A stretch of DNA of 64,000 bases from JAVVHH01 sp964613945 (GCA_964613945.1 CAZTJC010000001.1:186001-250000); one strand, 5' to 3'. Counted from the first letter of the stretch, positions 43,311 to 51,707 are shown. Numbers and translations are program-made. Notes: a model not told the origin generated them from the sequence alone.

Positions 43311-43408
43311 GCTCGCTACAACGCTTTCTGGAGTGCCGTGCCTTCCAGCCCATCGAACCGCCACGTCGCCGCGCCGCCCGCGGCAGTCTGCTCGCCCTTG
43401 TCGGCTTT

Positions 43409-43789
43409 GTGGGCCTTGCCGCGCTGGTGCCACTGAGCCGCAGCAGGATTCCTGACCTGCCGGCCGGCCTAGTTTCTGTGGAAGCGTTTCTGTGTCCGCT
43501 GACCGGATTCGCCGCTTGGCTAGTCTGGCGCCGAATCGACGTCGGCCTGGACCGGAAGCGTGCCGCACTGCGCCGATGGGGATGGTTTCTGCTTGCCGGC
43601 CTCTGGCCAGGCTTCATTCCGCTGTTCTCCGTTTCGGCGTTTCCATCGATCGCGTTGCTGCTTTGCCTCATCCTAGGAGGATGGACAGCGCTTTCCTTCC
43701 GTAAATTGCACCTTAACGCCGGCTTGCTGATGCTTCCGTACCTCATTTGGATCATCGCGAGCATAAGCGTTGTAACCACTCGCTTTTGA
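43409..43789 (+). CDS. TspO/MBR-like small membrane protein (start uncertain)
   Basis: 126 residues from GTG. Four or five hydrophobic helices; the parts most like TspO (tryptophan-rich sensory protein) are LTGFAAWLVWRRIDVG in the second helix and the C-terminal LLMLPYLIWIIASISVVTTR. The frame is open upstream and codes for a further hydrophobic run (RGSLLALVGFVGLAALVPLS) that would complete helix 1. No ATG, GTG or TTG precedes it; CTG at 43328 or 43388 or ATC at 43352 are candidates. Few tryptophans remain, so porphyrin/cholesterol binding is unproven. Confidence 0.55.
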   Translation: MGLAALVPLSRSRIPDLPAGLVSVEAFLCPLTGFAAWLVWRRIDVGLDRKRAALRRWGWFLLAGLWPGFIPLFSVSAFPSIALLLCLILGGWTALSFRKLHLNAGLLMLPYLIWIIASISVVTTRF

Positions 43790-43819
43790 ACAGATGCGAT
43801 CTGCGCTATATGGCGCCCC

Positions 43820-44452
43820 ATGGTCAGACATATTTTCGCGGCCGCGGTCATTTCCCTCGTCGGCATCAGTGGCGCCCAAGCGCAGTCGACGGTCCCAAAG
43901 CCCATCATCACGCCCGATGGACAGACGGGCATGCGCGGCAAGCGACCGGCCGAGGCACCGCCCGCTGCGGTGCCGGGCGCGCGTGCTGATTCCGCGCTCT
44001 CCGCCCCAGCCGACCGCAGTGGCATCGACATGCCGCCCACCGAAGCCCTGTTCGACTCGATCAACCGTGGTGACGTTGTCGCTGCCCGCGAGGCCATCGG
44101 CCGTGGTGCGGACATCCACGGTCGCAATATTCTCGGCCTGACCCCGCTCGAACAGGCGGTCGATCTCGGCCGAAATGACATCTCCTTCCTATTGCTCTCG
44201 CTTCGCGGCGGCCTCGGCTACAACACGGTCGCTGGCGGTCCCAGTCAGCCGGCAGCTCCGCTCGATCGCCGCGCTGCCGCCCGGGAAGCCGCCCAGGAAA
44301 CCGCGCGCGCACGCCGCGAGCAGCGCGACCAAGCGCGCGCGACCGCCGCGGCTGCCAAGCCCGCCGCTCCCCGCACTGCGCACCTGTTTGCAGGCGACGG
44401 TGGCGCCCCGGTGCCGCAGGCGGGCTTCCTCGGGTTCGATTCTGCCAGATAG
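43820..44452 (+). CDS. Exported ankyrin-repeat protein
   Basis: 210 residues. A cleavable signal peptide is seen (FAAAVISLVGISGAQAQS). One to two ankyrin units follow at about 75-125: PTEALFDSINRGDVVAAREA, then GADIHGRNILGLTPLEQAVD, and GRNDISFLLLSL. The C-terminal part is Ala/Arg-rich and probably disordered (AAREAAQETARARREQRDQA). It is probably periplasmic, with a binding role and no catalytic feature. Its last 53 nt overlap the most likely start of the ABC exporter gene. Confidence 0.7.
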   Translation: MVRHIFAAAVISLVGISGAQAQSTVPKPIITPDGQTGMRGKRPAEAPPAAVPGARADSALSAPADRSGIDMPPTEALFDSINRGDVVAAREAIGRGADIHGRNILGLTPLEQAVDLGRNDISFLLLSLRGGLGYNTVAGGPSQPAAPLDRRAAAREAAQETARARREQRDQARATAAAAKPAAPRTAHLFAGDGGAPVPQAGFLGFDSAR

Positions 44453-46319
44453 TCTCCCGGCGACGGCCCAAGCCGCCGTTGCCGTACTCCCAAAAGATAA
44501 GCGCCCACGCTCCTCCAGCACAGCCCGCGGCTATTGGCGTCTGGCCGGTGGCTTCTGGCGCGGCAACACCGCCAGGGTTGCCTGGAAACTGACCGCCGCG
44601 GCGCTGTTCCTGGTCTGCGCCAACACCGCCGTGCAGTACGGCGTCAACAAGTGGAACGCGTATTTCTTCGACGCCTTGCAGCAGAAGAGTGCCAAGGGCG
44701 TCGCCGGCGCGGTTTCGCTGTTCGCCGTCCTGGCCGTCGCTGCATCGACCATCAGCGTGTTTTCGCTCACCTCCCGCGTCAAGCTGCAGGTGTTCTGGCG
44801 CCAGTGGCTGACCAAGCGCCTGACTAAGCAATGGCTCGACAATCAGCGCTTCTACCGCTTGAGCATCGCCGCGCCTGACCTCGACGCCCCCGAGTTCCGC
44901 ATTGCCGAGGACGCCCGCGTCGCCACGGAGCCCGTTGTCGAGTTCGGCACCGGCATCCTCAATGCCATTCTCGCCGCCCTTGTCTTTTTTGTCGTGCTTT
45001 GGTCGGTCGGCGGCGACATCGAAGTCTATGGCGTCACCATCCCCGGCTTCATGGTGATCGCCGCGGTGCTCTACTCCGGCGTCATGTCGGGCTCGATGCT
45101 CATCTTCGGCCGCCCGCTGATCCATCGCATCGAGGAAAAGAACGCCTCGGAGGCCAAGCTCCGCACTGAGATGAGCCGCGTTCGCGAGAACGCCGAAAGC
45201 ATCGCGCTCATTGGTGGCGAAGCCGACGAGATCAAATCGCTCCACGACACGCTGCACTCCCTGGTCGAGAGCTGGATGCGCATGCTCAAGCAGTGGTCGC
45301 GCATGATGTGGCTTATGGGCAGCAACTGGGCCGTCGCCCCGGTCGTCCCCCTCCTGCTCGAGGCCCCCAATTTCCTCGCCGGCAAGATGACCCTCGGCGC
45401 CCTGATGCAGACCGCCGCCGCCTTCGCCCAGGTCCAGGTCGCGCTCAACTGGATCTTCGACAACTATCCTCGCATCGCCGAATGGATGGCGTCGGCGGGC
45501 CGTGTCACCGGCCTGTGGGCCGCCTTCACCAACCTCGACAACTCCGTCGGCGCCGAGGAGCAGGACCGAATCGTCATCGCCGACAGCCCGGATGACAAGG
45601 TCCGCCTCGAAAACCTGTCCGTCGCACAGTTCGACGGCCGGGTCATGATCGACGAGGCGACCACAGAGATCGACCGCGGCGAGCGCGTGTTGCTGACCGG
45701 CGAGAGCGGCACCGGCAAGAGCACGCTGATCCGCGCCATCGCCGGCCTCTGGCCCTGGGGCTCCGGACGCGTCCTCATCCCTGCCGGGGCCCGCGTCGCC
45801 TTCCTGCCGCAGCGCGCCTACATCCCCAACGGCACGTTGCGGCAAGTGCTGCACTATCCCGTGACCGCTCGCGTTCCGACCACAGAGGAGCTGGAAGCTG
45901 CCCTGCAGCGCTGCGGCCTCGCTCACTTAATGCCGCGCCTCGACGAGGAGGATCGCTGGGACAAGCTGCTCTCCGGCGGCGAGCAACAACGTATCGGCTT
46001 CGTCCGCTTGCTGGTCCAAAAGCCCGACGTTGTTATCCTTGACGAAGCCACCGCCGCGCTGGACGTTGACACGCAGGCCTCCATCATGGGCTTGTTTCAA
46101 CGCGAACTGGGCCACGCCACTCTCATCAGCGTCGGCCACCGTCCGGAACTCGCCGAATTCCACAACCGCCGTTTGTCGCTGCGCCGCACCGCCACCGAGG
46201 TTTCCATGGAGGGCGAGCGCACCCGCCGCCGCCGCCTCTCTCAGCTCCTCCGCCGCACCCTGCGTCCCCGACCCGGCCCCGACGCCTCCCGTCCGTCCGG
46301 CTCTCCGCCCACGGTCTAA
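44400..46319 (+). CDS. SbmA/YddA-type ABC transporter (fused permease-ATPase)
   Basis: About 639 residues. The membrane domain belongs to ABC_membrane_2 (SbmA, BacA, ABCD): AWKLTAAALFLVCANTAVQY, FWRQWLTKRLTKQWLDNQRF, IVEFG-like loop, GDIEVYGVTIPGFMVIAAVL. The ATPase has Walker A LTGESGTGKSTLIRAIAG, signature LSGGEQQRIGFVRLLV, Walker B DVVILDEATAALDVDTQA, and H-loop SVGHRPELAEF. Such proteins import peptides/B12 or move very-long-chain fatty acids; the substrate cannot be read. The GTG at 44400 is the nearest canonical start before the conserved RGYWRLAGGFWRG; it overlaps the ankyrin gene. Confidence 0.82.
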   Translation: MAPRCRRRASSGSILPDSLPATAQAAVAVLPKDKRPRSSSTARGYWRLAGGFWRGNTARVAWKLTAAALFLVCANTAVQYGVNKWNAYFFDALQQKSAKGVAGAVSLFAVLAVAASTISVFSLTSRVKLQVFWRQWLTKRLTKQWLDNQRFYRLSIAAPDLDAPEFRIAEDARVATEPVVEFGTGILNAILAALVFFVVLWSVGGDIEVYGVTIPGFMVIAAVLYSGVMSGSMLIFGRPLIHRIEEKNASEAKLRTEMSRVRENAESIALIGGEADEIKSLHDTLHSLVESWMRMLKQWSRMMWLMGSNWAVAPVVPLLLEAPNFLAGKMTLGALMQTAAAFAQVQVALNWIFDNYPRIAEWMASAGRVTGLWAAFTNLDNSVGAEEQDRIVIADSPDDKVRLENLSVAQFDGRVMIDEATTEIDRGERVLLTGESGTGKSTLIRAIAGLWPWGSGRVLIPAGARVAFLPQRAYIPNGTLRQVLHYPVTARVPTTEELEAALQRCGLAHLMPRLDEEDRWDKLLSGGEQQRIGFVRLLVQKPDVVILDEATAALDVDTQASIMGLFQRELGHATLISVGHRPELAEFHNRRLSLRRTATEVSMEGERTRRRRLSQLLRRTLRPRPGPDASRPSGSPPTV

Positions 46320-46324
46320 ACGGT

Positions 46325-47076
46325 ATGGCCGTTTCGGATGCGCCTGACGATGGACTCGAACCGGATCACATCACGATCGGCCATTCTATCGCGCAGACAC
46401 TTCGCATCGCACTGCATCGGCTCGGCCGCACCGAGCGTGTGGTCGGCCTGCCCATCGATCTCGCTATCGGCCCCGTCGACCCAGCGAACACTGACCAAGC
46501 CTGGTCAGACGCCACCGATCCAGCCCGCCTTCCGGTTATTTGGGCGTGCCTCAACTAGCCCATGGAACACGCCGGCTTCCTGGCCTTTGCAGCGTGCATG
46601 CGCGGTCGACCCTTAGACCTCGTCGATGCCAACGACCTCGATTTCACGGACCCGGGGGCGGCATCCATCGCCCTTCCTCCCTTGGCATGATGCGCGCCGA
46701 GGACATCGTAGCCTCGAACCTTTACGCTCGGCGCCGCTCGCTCTCACCCGAGGAACGTGACACGGCCTCGGCGACATGGTCGCATCTATGCCGAGAAAAT
46801 GCGCCATTCCGCATCGTCGAGGCCGAACGCCTAATCTCCGCACCGCCGACACTCTACGACCCGCTGCTGATGGAACACGCCAGCCTGGAATGGAAGATCG
46901 CCGCCGCCCTGATTGGGCGCGTCGTCAACATTCTCTTCGCCCCGCCAGCCGGCCGCTGCATCGATGGCGACGCTTTATTAGGGCGCGTGCTGGCACTCGC
47001 CGGGGTAGGCGCGCTTCAACTCGACGGTTCCGGCCCGGGAATGCGGGATTATCGTGTTCGCAGGCCGCCGGCGTGA
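46325..47076 (+). pseudogene. Decayed DUF1835/DUF3658 protein gene (in-frame stop plus frameshift)
   Basis: Three conserved pieces of one protein lie in order. Piece 1 (46325-46558) has the DUF1835 start, ITIGHSIAQTLRIALHRLGR and LPIDLAIGPVDPANTDQ, then hits TAG at 46556. Piece 2 continues in the same frame after that stop: MEHAGFLAFAACMRGRPLDL, then VDANDLDFTDPGAASIALPP, ending at a TGA near 46690. Piece 3 (46687-47076) is in another frame and carries the DUF3658 end: SLSPEERDTASATWSHLCRE, NAPFRIVEAERLISAPPTLY, DPLLMEHASLEWKIAAALIG. One nonsense change and one frameshift would split an intact gene this way. A sequencing error is the alternative. Its 3' end converges on arfB. Confidence 0.72.
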
Positions 47077-47082
47077 CGTCGT

Positions 47083-47508
47083 TCAATCCTCTCGACCCGG
47101 AGCTCGGCGCATCTGCTTGGTTTCGCCCCGCTGCACCTTTCCCTCGACCCGGCGCTTCTGCGACCCGAGCGTCGGCCGGGTCTTGACCCGCCGTGCCGGC
47201 CGATCCGCCGCTTCCTGCAGGAACTCGACGATCCGATCGACCGCATCCTCGCGATTGCGGTCCTGCGACCGGAACCGCGCCGCCGTGATCACCAGCACGC
47301 CTTCCGACGACACCCGCTTGCCCCCCAGCGCCTCCGCCCGCGCCCGCAACCAAGCCGGCAGTGACGCGCTCCGCCGGAGATCGAGCCGCACCTGCACCGC
47401 GGTCGACACCTTGTTGACGTTCTGACCCCCGGGTCCGGACGACCGGATAAAGCTTTCCTCGATCTCGGCCGGGTCGAACGAGATCGTGGGCGTGATCGGG
47501 ATGAGCAT
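47083..47508 (-). CDS. arfB: Peptidyl-tRNA hydrolase ArfB (YaeJ/ICT1 family)
   Basis: 141 residues. Rescues ribosomes stalled on broken mRNA. The catalytic GGQ lies in FIRSSGPGGQNVNKVSTAVQ, and the basic C-terminal tail that enters the empty mRNA channel is rich in Arg/Lys (RVKTRPTLGSQKRRVEGKVQ). The length and lack of a codon-recognition domain separate it from RF1/RF2. It stands alone between a pseudogene and the divergent LivH-LivM fusion. Confidence 0.95.
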   Translation of the reverse strand: MLIPITPTISFDPAEIEESFIRSSGPGGQNVNKVSTAVQVRLDLRRSASLPAWLRARAEALGGKRVSSEGVLVITAARFRSQDRNREDAVDRIVEFLQEAADRPARRVKTRPTLGSQKRRVEGKVQRGETKQMRRAPGRED

Positions 47509-47612
47509 GTCGGTGAGGATCCGATCGGGAGACCTGACGTGGTAACGGGAACTGCCAGGGCTTCAAGCCAGAACTTGACGTCAACAGCCGCGGGCGCCAT
47601 GGCCCCGGCACG
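47509..47612. promoter_or_regulatory. Divergent intergenic region arfB / LivHM fusion
   Basis: 104 bp that must hold the promoters for both directions. I see no clear -35/-10 pair, operator palindrome or strong ribosome site just before the ATG at 47613; ATGGCCCCGGCACG immediately precedes it. Confidence 0.4.
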
Positions 47613-49295
47613 ATGTCATTGTTGTCCGTCGGTCTGACCGGCCTTTCCCACGCCACGCCGATTTTCCTGGTCGCCGCCGCAATCACGCTCGTCTTTGACG
47701 CCAACCGCGTCCTGGATCTCAGCCAAGCCGCCATTGCCGGACTGGCGGCAGCCCTCCTGGGCCGACTTACTCTTGAACCGACGCTCGCGCTCATTGCCGT
47801 CCCCGCCGTTCTGGCCGCTGGAGGGGGTGCGGTGGACCTGCTCGTCTTCCGTCGCCTGCGTCGCGCCCCCTTGCTCGCGCAACTTCTCGTCACGCTCGGC
47901 CTGTTTCTCGTATTCCAGGACGCAGCCAGGCTGCTGTGGGCCGACTCGTCACCGGTGCTTCCAGGTTGGGCTATCGGCGAGCGCGGCACGCTCGCCATCA
48001 TCGGCGCGGCACCGGCGATCTTGGGCCTTCTACTCACCGCGTCTGCTCGCGGCCGCCTCGTCGCTCCGCTGGCCGCCGCCTTGTCGGGCCTCGCCGGGAC
48101 GCTCTGGTTTCTGAGCCAGCCGATTCACTCGGTCGGCTTCGACAGCGACCTTTTGACCGACAGCCTTCTCGCGGTCCTGCTGGGCGGGTTGGGCAGCCTA
48201 CCCGGCGCCTTTATCGCCGCCGTGGTCATCGCGCTCCTGCGCGCCTTTACCATAGACCTCTTTCCCCTAAGCACCCTGGTGCTGCCGCTCGCAATGACCG
48301 CGGCATTTCTGCTCATTCGTCCCGGCGGCCTCTTCGCCCGTGCAATTCCCGCTCCTCCCTCTCCAACCTCGACCATGCTGATCCGCCCTGCCTCGCGATC
48401 GGCAAAACTTCTTTTTGCTGCCGCTTTCCTCGTGAGTTCAGTCGTCATCTGCTCGGGAGGCTCCAGTGCGCCGCTGTTCGCCAACATCGGCATCGCCGTT
48501 CTCCTGGCGGCAAGCCTGCATCTGCTTCTCGGGCCCGGCGGCATGCCCAGCCTGGGTCATGCAGCCTTCTTCGGCGTCGGCGCCTACGCGGCGGCCTTGT
48601 TCGCCCGCACTGCCGGGATCGCTCCATCCCTGCCCTTCCTCGCTGCCGCCCTGGTCTTCGGTACCTTGACCGCTGGCACCGCTGCCCTTGTGGTCGGCAC
48701 TGTCGTCGTCCGGCTCTCGGCTACCGCCCTTGCCATGCTGACGCTGGTCATCGCTCACCTAGTCTCGACCGTGGCTACCTGGATCGGCCCGATCGGGTCG
48801 CTTGCCTGGGCCGACATGCTCCGGACATCGGCCGTTCGGCTTCCTGCGCCACTCACGATCTGGCTCACCGTCGCCGTTTGCCTCGGGATCGCGTTGCTGC
48901 TCCGCCGGCTGCTCTACGCACCGTTTGGCTATGCGCTTCGTGCGGCCCGCGACAACCCAGTTCGTGCCGCCGCTATCGGTCTGCCCGTTCCCCTCCTCCG
49001 CCTCACCGCATTCACCATCGCCGGCGGGACTGCCGGGCTGGCCGGCGCTTTGACGCTGGTCACCATCGGCGCCGCGCCAGTAATCCACCATTCCGCCAAC
49101 ACGCTGCTGATGATGGCGCTCGGTGGCGTCCAGACGATGGCCGCGCCGTTCGTCGGCGCCCTGGCCTATATCGGCGCTGCCCAAACGTTCCCGCCCTGGC
49201 CGCTTCTGCTCGGGCCCGCTCTCGTCGCGGTTCCTCTCCTGTTGCCGGAGGGCATTGCCGGCGCATCCATCCGCTTTTGGCGTCGTCCCGGATGA
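47613..49295 (+). CDS. Branched-chain-type ABC permease, LivH-LivM single-chain fusion
   Basis: 560 residues. Residues 1-240 match LivH (VLDLSQAAIAGLAAALLGRL, LLAVLLGGLGSLPGAFIAAV, LILIRPGG-like LLIRPGGLFARAI). Residues 265-560 match LivM (ANIGIAVLLAASLHLLLGPG, SLGHAAFFGVGAYAAALFAR, FGYALRAARDNPVRAAAIGL). These are normally two proteins forming a heterodimer; here one chain supplies both, linked by a Ser/Pro-rich stretch (PAPPSPTSTM). The LivH half is about 50 residues shorter than usual. The stop overlaps the ATPase ATG by 4 nt. No substrate-binding protein is encoded nearby, so the transported solute is unknown. Confidence 0.85.
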   Translation: MSLLSVGLTGLSHATPIFLVAAAITLVFDANRVLDLSQAAIAGLAAALLGRLTLEPTLALIAVPAVLAAGGGAVDLLVFRRLRRAPLLAQLLVTLGLFLVFQDAARLLWADSSPVLPGWAIGERGTLAIIGAAPAILGLLLTASARGRLVAPLAAALSGLAGTLWFLSQPIHSVGFDSDLLTDSLLAVLLGGLGSLPGAFIAAVVIALLRAFTIDLFPLSTLVLPLAMTAAFLLIRPGGLFARAIPAPPSPTSTMLIRPASRSAKLLFAAAFLVSSVVICSGGSSAPLFANIGIAVLLAASLHLLLGPGGMPSLGHAAFFGVGAYAAALFARTAGIAPSLPFLAAALVFGTLTAGTAALVVGTVVVRLSATALAMLTLVIAHLVSTVATWIGPIGSLAWADMLRTSAVRLPAPLTIWLTVAVCLGIALLLRRLLYAPFGYALRAARDNPVRAAAIGLPVPLLRLTAFTIAGGTAGLAGALTLVTIGAAPVIHHSANTLLMMALGGVQTMAAPFVGALAYIGAAQTFPPWPLLLGPALVAVPLLLPEGIAGASIRFWRRPG

Positions 49296-49975
49296 GCCTG
49301 CTCATCGCCGACCGGCTCTGCAGAGTCGTGAGCCCCGTCCTCGCCATCACCGACATCAGCCTTCATCTCGAGCCCGGCGAGATCCTCGCCCTCATCGGCC
49401 CGCCGGGTACCGGCAAATCCGCGGTTCTCGACATGATCGGCGGCCAGACCCATCCCGATCGCGGCCGCATCCGCCTGGGAAGCGACGATATCGGCCAGGC
49501 CGACCCCCGCACCATCTCCCGCCTGGGCGTCGGCCGTATGTTCCAGGAACCGGCGGTCTTCGGCTCCATGACGGTCCGCGAGAACATCCAGGTCGCGATG
49601 CTGTCGGCCCGCGACCAGCTTGTTCGCTGGTGGCATCCCGCTCGCCGCTATCATCGCAGCCGCGCCGACCTGCTGCTGGATCGGGTCGGCCTGCTCGACC
49701 ATGCCGATCGCGCGGCCGCCGCTCTCCCGCCGGGCCATCAGCGCCGTCTGGACCTCGCGCTGGCGCTGGCTCACCGCCCTCGCCTGCTGCTGCTCGACGA
49801 GCCCACTGCCAGTCTTTCGCCGGCCGATGCCCTGCAACTGAAATTCGTCATCCAAGATCTGGCCGTCCGCGACGGCTGCGCTACCCTGTGGGCCGAAACC
49901 GATATCGACGCCGTGCTCGGCATCGCCGACCGTATCCTGACCCTCGGACTACCGCTTCAAGAGCCGAATGACTGA
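49292..49975 (+). CDS. LivG-like ABC ATPase with altered H-loop
   Basis: 227 residues. Walker A LIGPPGTGKSAVLDMIGG, Q-loop VGRMFQEPAVFGSMTVRENI, Walker B LLLLDEPTASLSPADALQL with the catalytic Glu. The signature is ALPPGHQRRLDLALALA, where LivG/LivF proteins have LxxGQQRRLEIARAL. The usual switch histidine (EHDM in LivG) is replaced: AETDIDAVLGIADRI, Thr at about residue 203. Hydrolysis may therefore be slow or need another partner. It energises the fused LivHM permease; no second (LivF) ATPase is present, so it would act as a homodimer. It overlaps the next gene by 8 nt. Confidence 0.82.
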   Translation: MSLLIADRLCRVVSPVLAITDISLHLEPGEILALIGPPGTGKSAVLDMIGGQTHPDRGRIRLGSDDIGQADPRTISRLGVGRMFQEPAVFGSMTVRENIQVAMLSARDQLVRWWHPARRYHRSRADLLLDRVGLLDHADRAAAALPPGHQRRLDLALALAHRPRLLLLDEPTASLSPADALQLKFVIQDLAVRDGCATLWAETDIDAVLGIADRILTLGLPLQEPND

Positions 49976-51707
49976 CATCAAGGACTTCCTAGCCGGCATT
50001 GGCATCAACACCCACATGGACGCCGCCACCACGGGCTACGGCGATGTCGACATGGTCCGGGCCAGCCTCGCCTATCTCGGGGTCTCGCTGATCCGCGACC
50101 ACGCCTACGACGTCAGCCTCGCCGCCTTTCAGAGCTTGGCGACCGCGGGCGTCAAGTTCGACCTGATCCTCGACGATGATCCGAAGGCCGAACTCGACAG
50201 CCTGGCCCCGATCTCTCCGGCGATCCGCTTCGCCGAAGGCCCCAACGAGGTCGATTACCAGCCCATCCTGACCAACGGCATCGCCAACCCGGTCCTCGCC
50301 GCTGTCACCGAGCAGGCCAGCGTCGCCGCCGCGCTTGCCGCGACTCCCGCGCTGCGCGGCACGCCGTTGATCGCCGAAAGCATGGCCAGCGCCGACAGCC
50401 TCGGTAAATACGCCGCCAACCTGGCCCACGCCACGGTCGCCAACCTGCACAGCTACGGCGCCAACGGTGCATCGCCCGGCAGCGTCATTGCCGCCGATGC
50501 CGCCACCGCCCGAGCCCTTTCGCCGCTTCCGGTCGCCCTGACCGAAACCGGCTACTACACGATGCCCACTGACGACAGCGGGGTGGACGAAAGCGTCCAG
50601 GCCCGGCTCACGCTCGACACCCTGTTCGATGCCGTCAGTTCCGGCATCACGCCCACGATCCTCTACGAACTGCTCGACGAGGCCAACGATCCCGGCAACA
50701 CCGATGGGCAGCTTCATTACGGACTGTTCCATGCCGATGGCTCCCCCAAGCCGGTGGCCACCGCGCTCCACAATCTGACGACCATCCTAACCGCGGCCGA
50801 CGCCACGCCCGGCGTCGCACCCCTGGTGACCATCGATGCCGACGACGCGCCCGAGACGGCCCGCACGGTGACGCTGGCCGGCGCGGCGGGCACCACCGTC
50901 GCCGTCATCTGGGCGGAGCCGCCGCTCTGGAACCCCGTTACCCACACCGAGATCGCACCGCCACAAACCCCGACGCACCTCTCCCTCGGCAGCACGATCC
51001 ACTCCGTGCTCGTCTTCGACCCCCTGCTCGGCACTGCACCGATTGCGACCTACGCCAACATCTCGTCGGTGACACTGCTGCTGACCGACCACCCGCTGCT
51101 GCTGCAACTCTCCGCAGCCCCTGTGATTGTGCCGACGCCGGCCACCCCGGAACCCTCCATTGTCGATCCGACCGACGCTCCGGCCGCGCCCGTCGCCAAC
51201 CCTCCCATCGCGAAAAGCCCGGCACCCCTGGCCAGCCTCATTCCCACCATCGGCGTCTACCGCTTCTTCGAGACAACCAATGGCACGCATTTCTACACCG
51301 CTGACGCCGCGGAAGCGCAGTCCATCCGGCAGACCCGCCCGGACCTTACCCCCGAAGGCGTTGGCCTGCGCGCCATTGACCCGGCCGCACTCTCGTCCAC
51401 CCACCCGGCGGCCATCCCGATCTACCGCTTCTTCGACACCGTCTCCGGCACCCAGTTTCTCACTGCCAGCGCCGCCGAGCGCGACACCGTCATCGCCACC
51501 CGACCGGACCTACACTACGAAGCTGCCAGCCACTTCTACGAACATGCCATTGCCCAGCTCGGCGACACGCCGGTCTACCGTTTCTTCGATACTGTCCAAG
51601 GCACCCATTTCTACACCGACGACCCGACCGAACGCGGCACCATCCTCAGCACCCGCCCGGACCTGGTCGCGGAAGGAATCGGCTTCTACGAACCGTCCGA
51701 CGCCTGA
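49968..51707 (+). CDS. Glycosidase-like (clan GH-A fold) protein with three DUF5648 repeats
   Basis: 579 residues. Residues 1-275 look like a TIM-barrel glycosidase: GINTHMDAATTGYGDVD, SLIRDHAYDVSLAAFQSLA, then FAEGPNEVD (candidate acid/base Glu in N-E) and PVALTETGYYTMPTD (candidate nucleophile). A beta domain follows (275-375), a Pro/Ala linker (about 385-425), and three DUF5648 repeats starting at VYRFFETTNGTHFYTADAAE, IYRFFDTVSGTQFLTASAAE and VYRFFDTVQGTHFYTDDPTE. No classical signal peptide or calcium-binding RTX repeat is visible, so export is unclear. It overlaps the ATPase gene by 8 nt and converges on the next gene with a 22-bp overlap. Confidence 0.75.
   Translation: MTDIKDFLAGIGINTHMDAATTGYGDVDMVRASLAYLGVSLIRDHAYDVSLAAFQSLATAGVKFDLILDDDPKAELDSLAPISPAIRFAEGPNEVDYQPILTNGIANPVLAAVTEQASVAAALAATPALRGTPLIAESMASADSLGKYAANLAHATVANLHSYGANGASPGSVIAADAATARALSPLPVALTETGYYTMPTDDSGVDESVQARLTLDTLFDAVSSGITPTILYELLDEANDPGNTDGQLHYGLFHADGSPKPVATALHNLTTILTAADATPGVAPLVTIDADDAPETARTVTLAGAAGTTVAVIWAEPPLWNPVTHTEIAPPQTPTHLSLGSTIHSVLVFDPLLGTAPIATYANISSVTLLLTDHPLLLQLSAAPVIVPTPATPEPSIVDPTDAPAAPVANPPIAKSPAPLASLIPTIGVYRFFETTNGTHFYTADAAEAQSIRQTRPDLTPEGVGLRAIDPAALSSTHPAAIPIYRFFDTVSGTQFLTASAAERDTVIATRPDLHYEAASHFYEHAIAQLGDTPVYRFFDTVQGTHFYTDDPTERGTILSTRPDLVAEGIGFYEPSDA

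Noticed and set aside
44061..45926. 621-codon open frame opposite the SbmA-like transporter
   Set aside because: Overlaps two genes with clear motifs on the plus strand and shows none itself.
46316..46498. Short minus-strand frame opposite the decayed DUF1835 gene
   Set aside because: The plus strand carries DUF1835 motifs in order; the minus frame has none.
47936..49291. Upstream extension of the LivG-like frame across the permease
   Set aside because: Arg-rich out-of-phase translation of the LivH-LivM fusion; the ATG at 49292 fits the ATPase fold.
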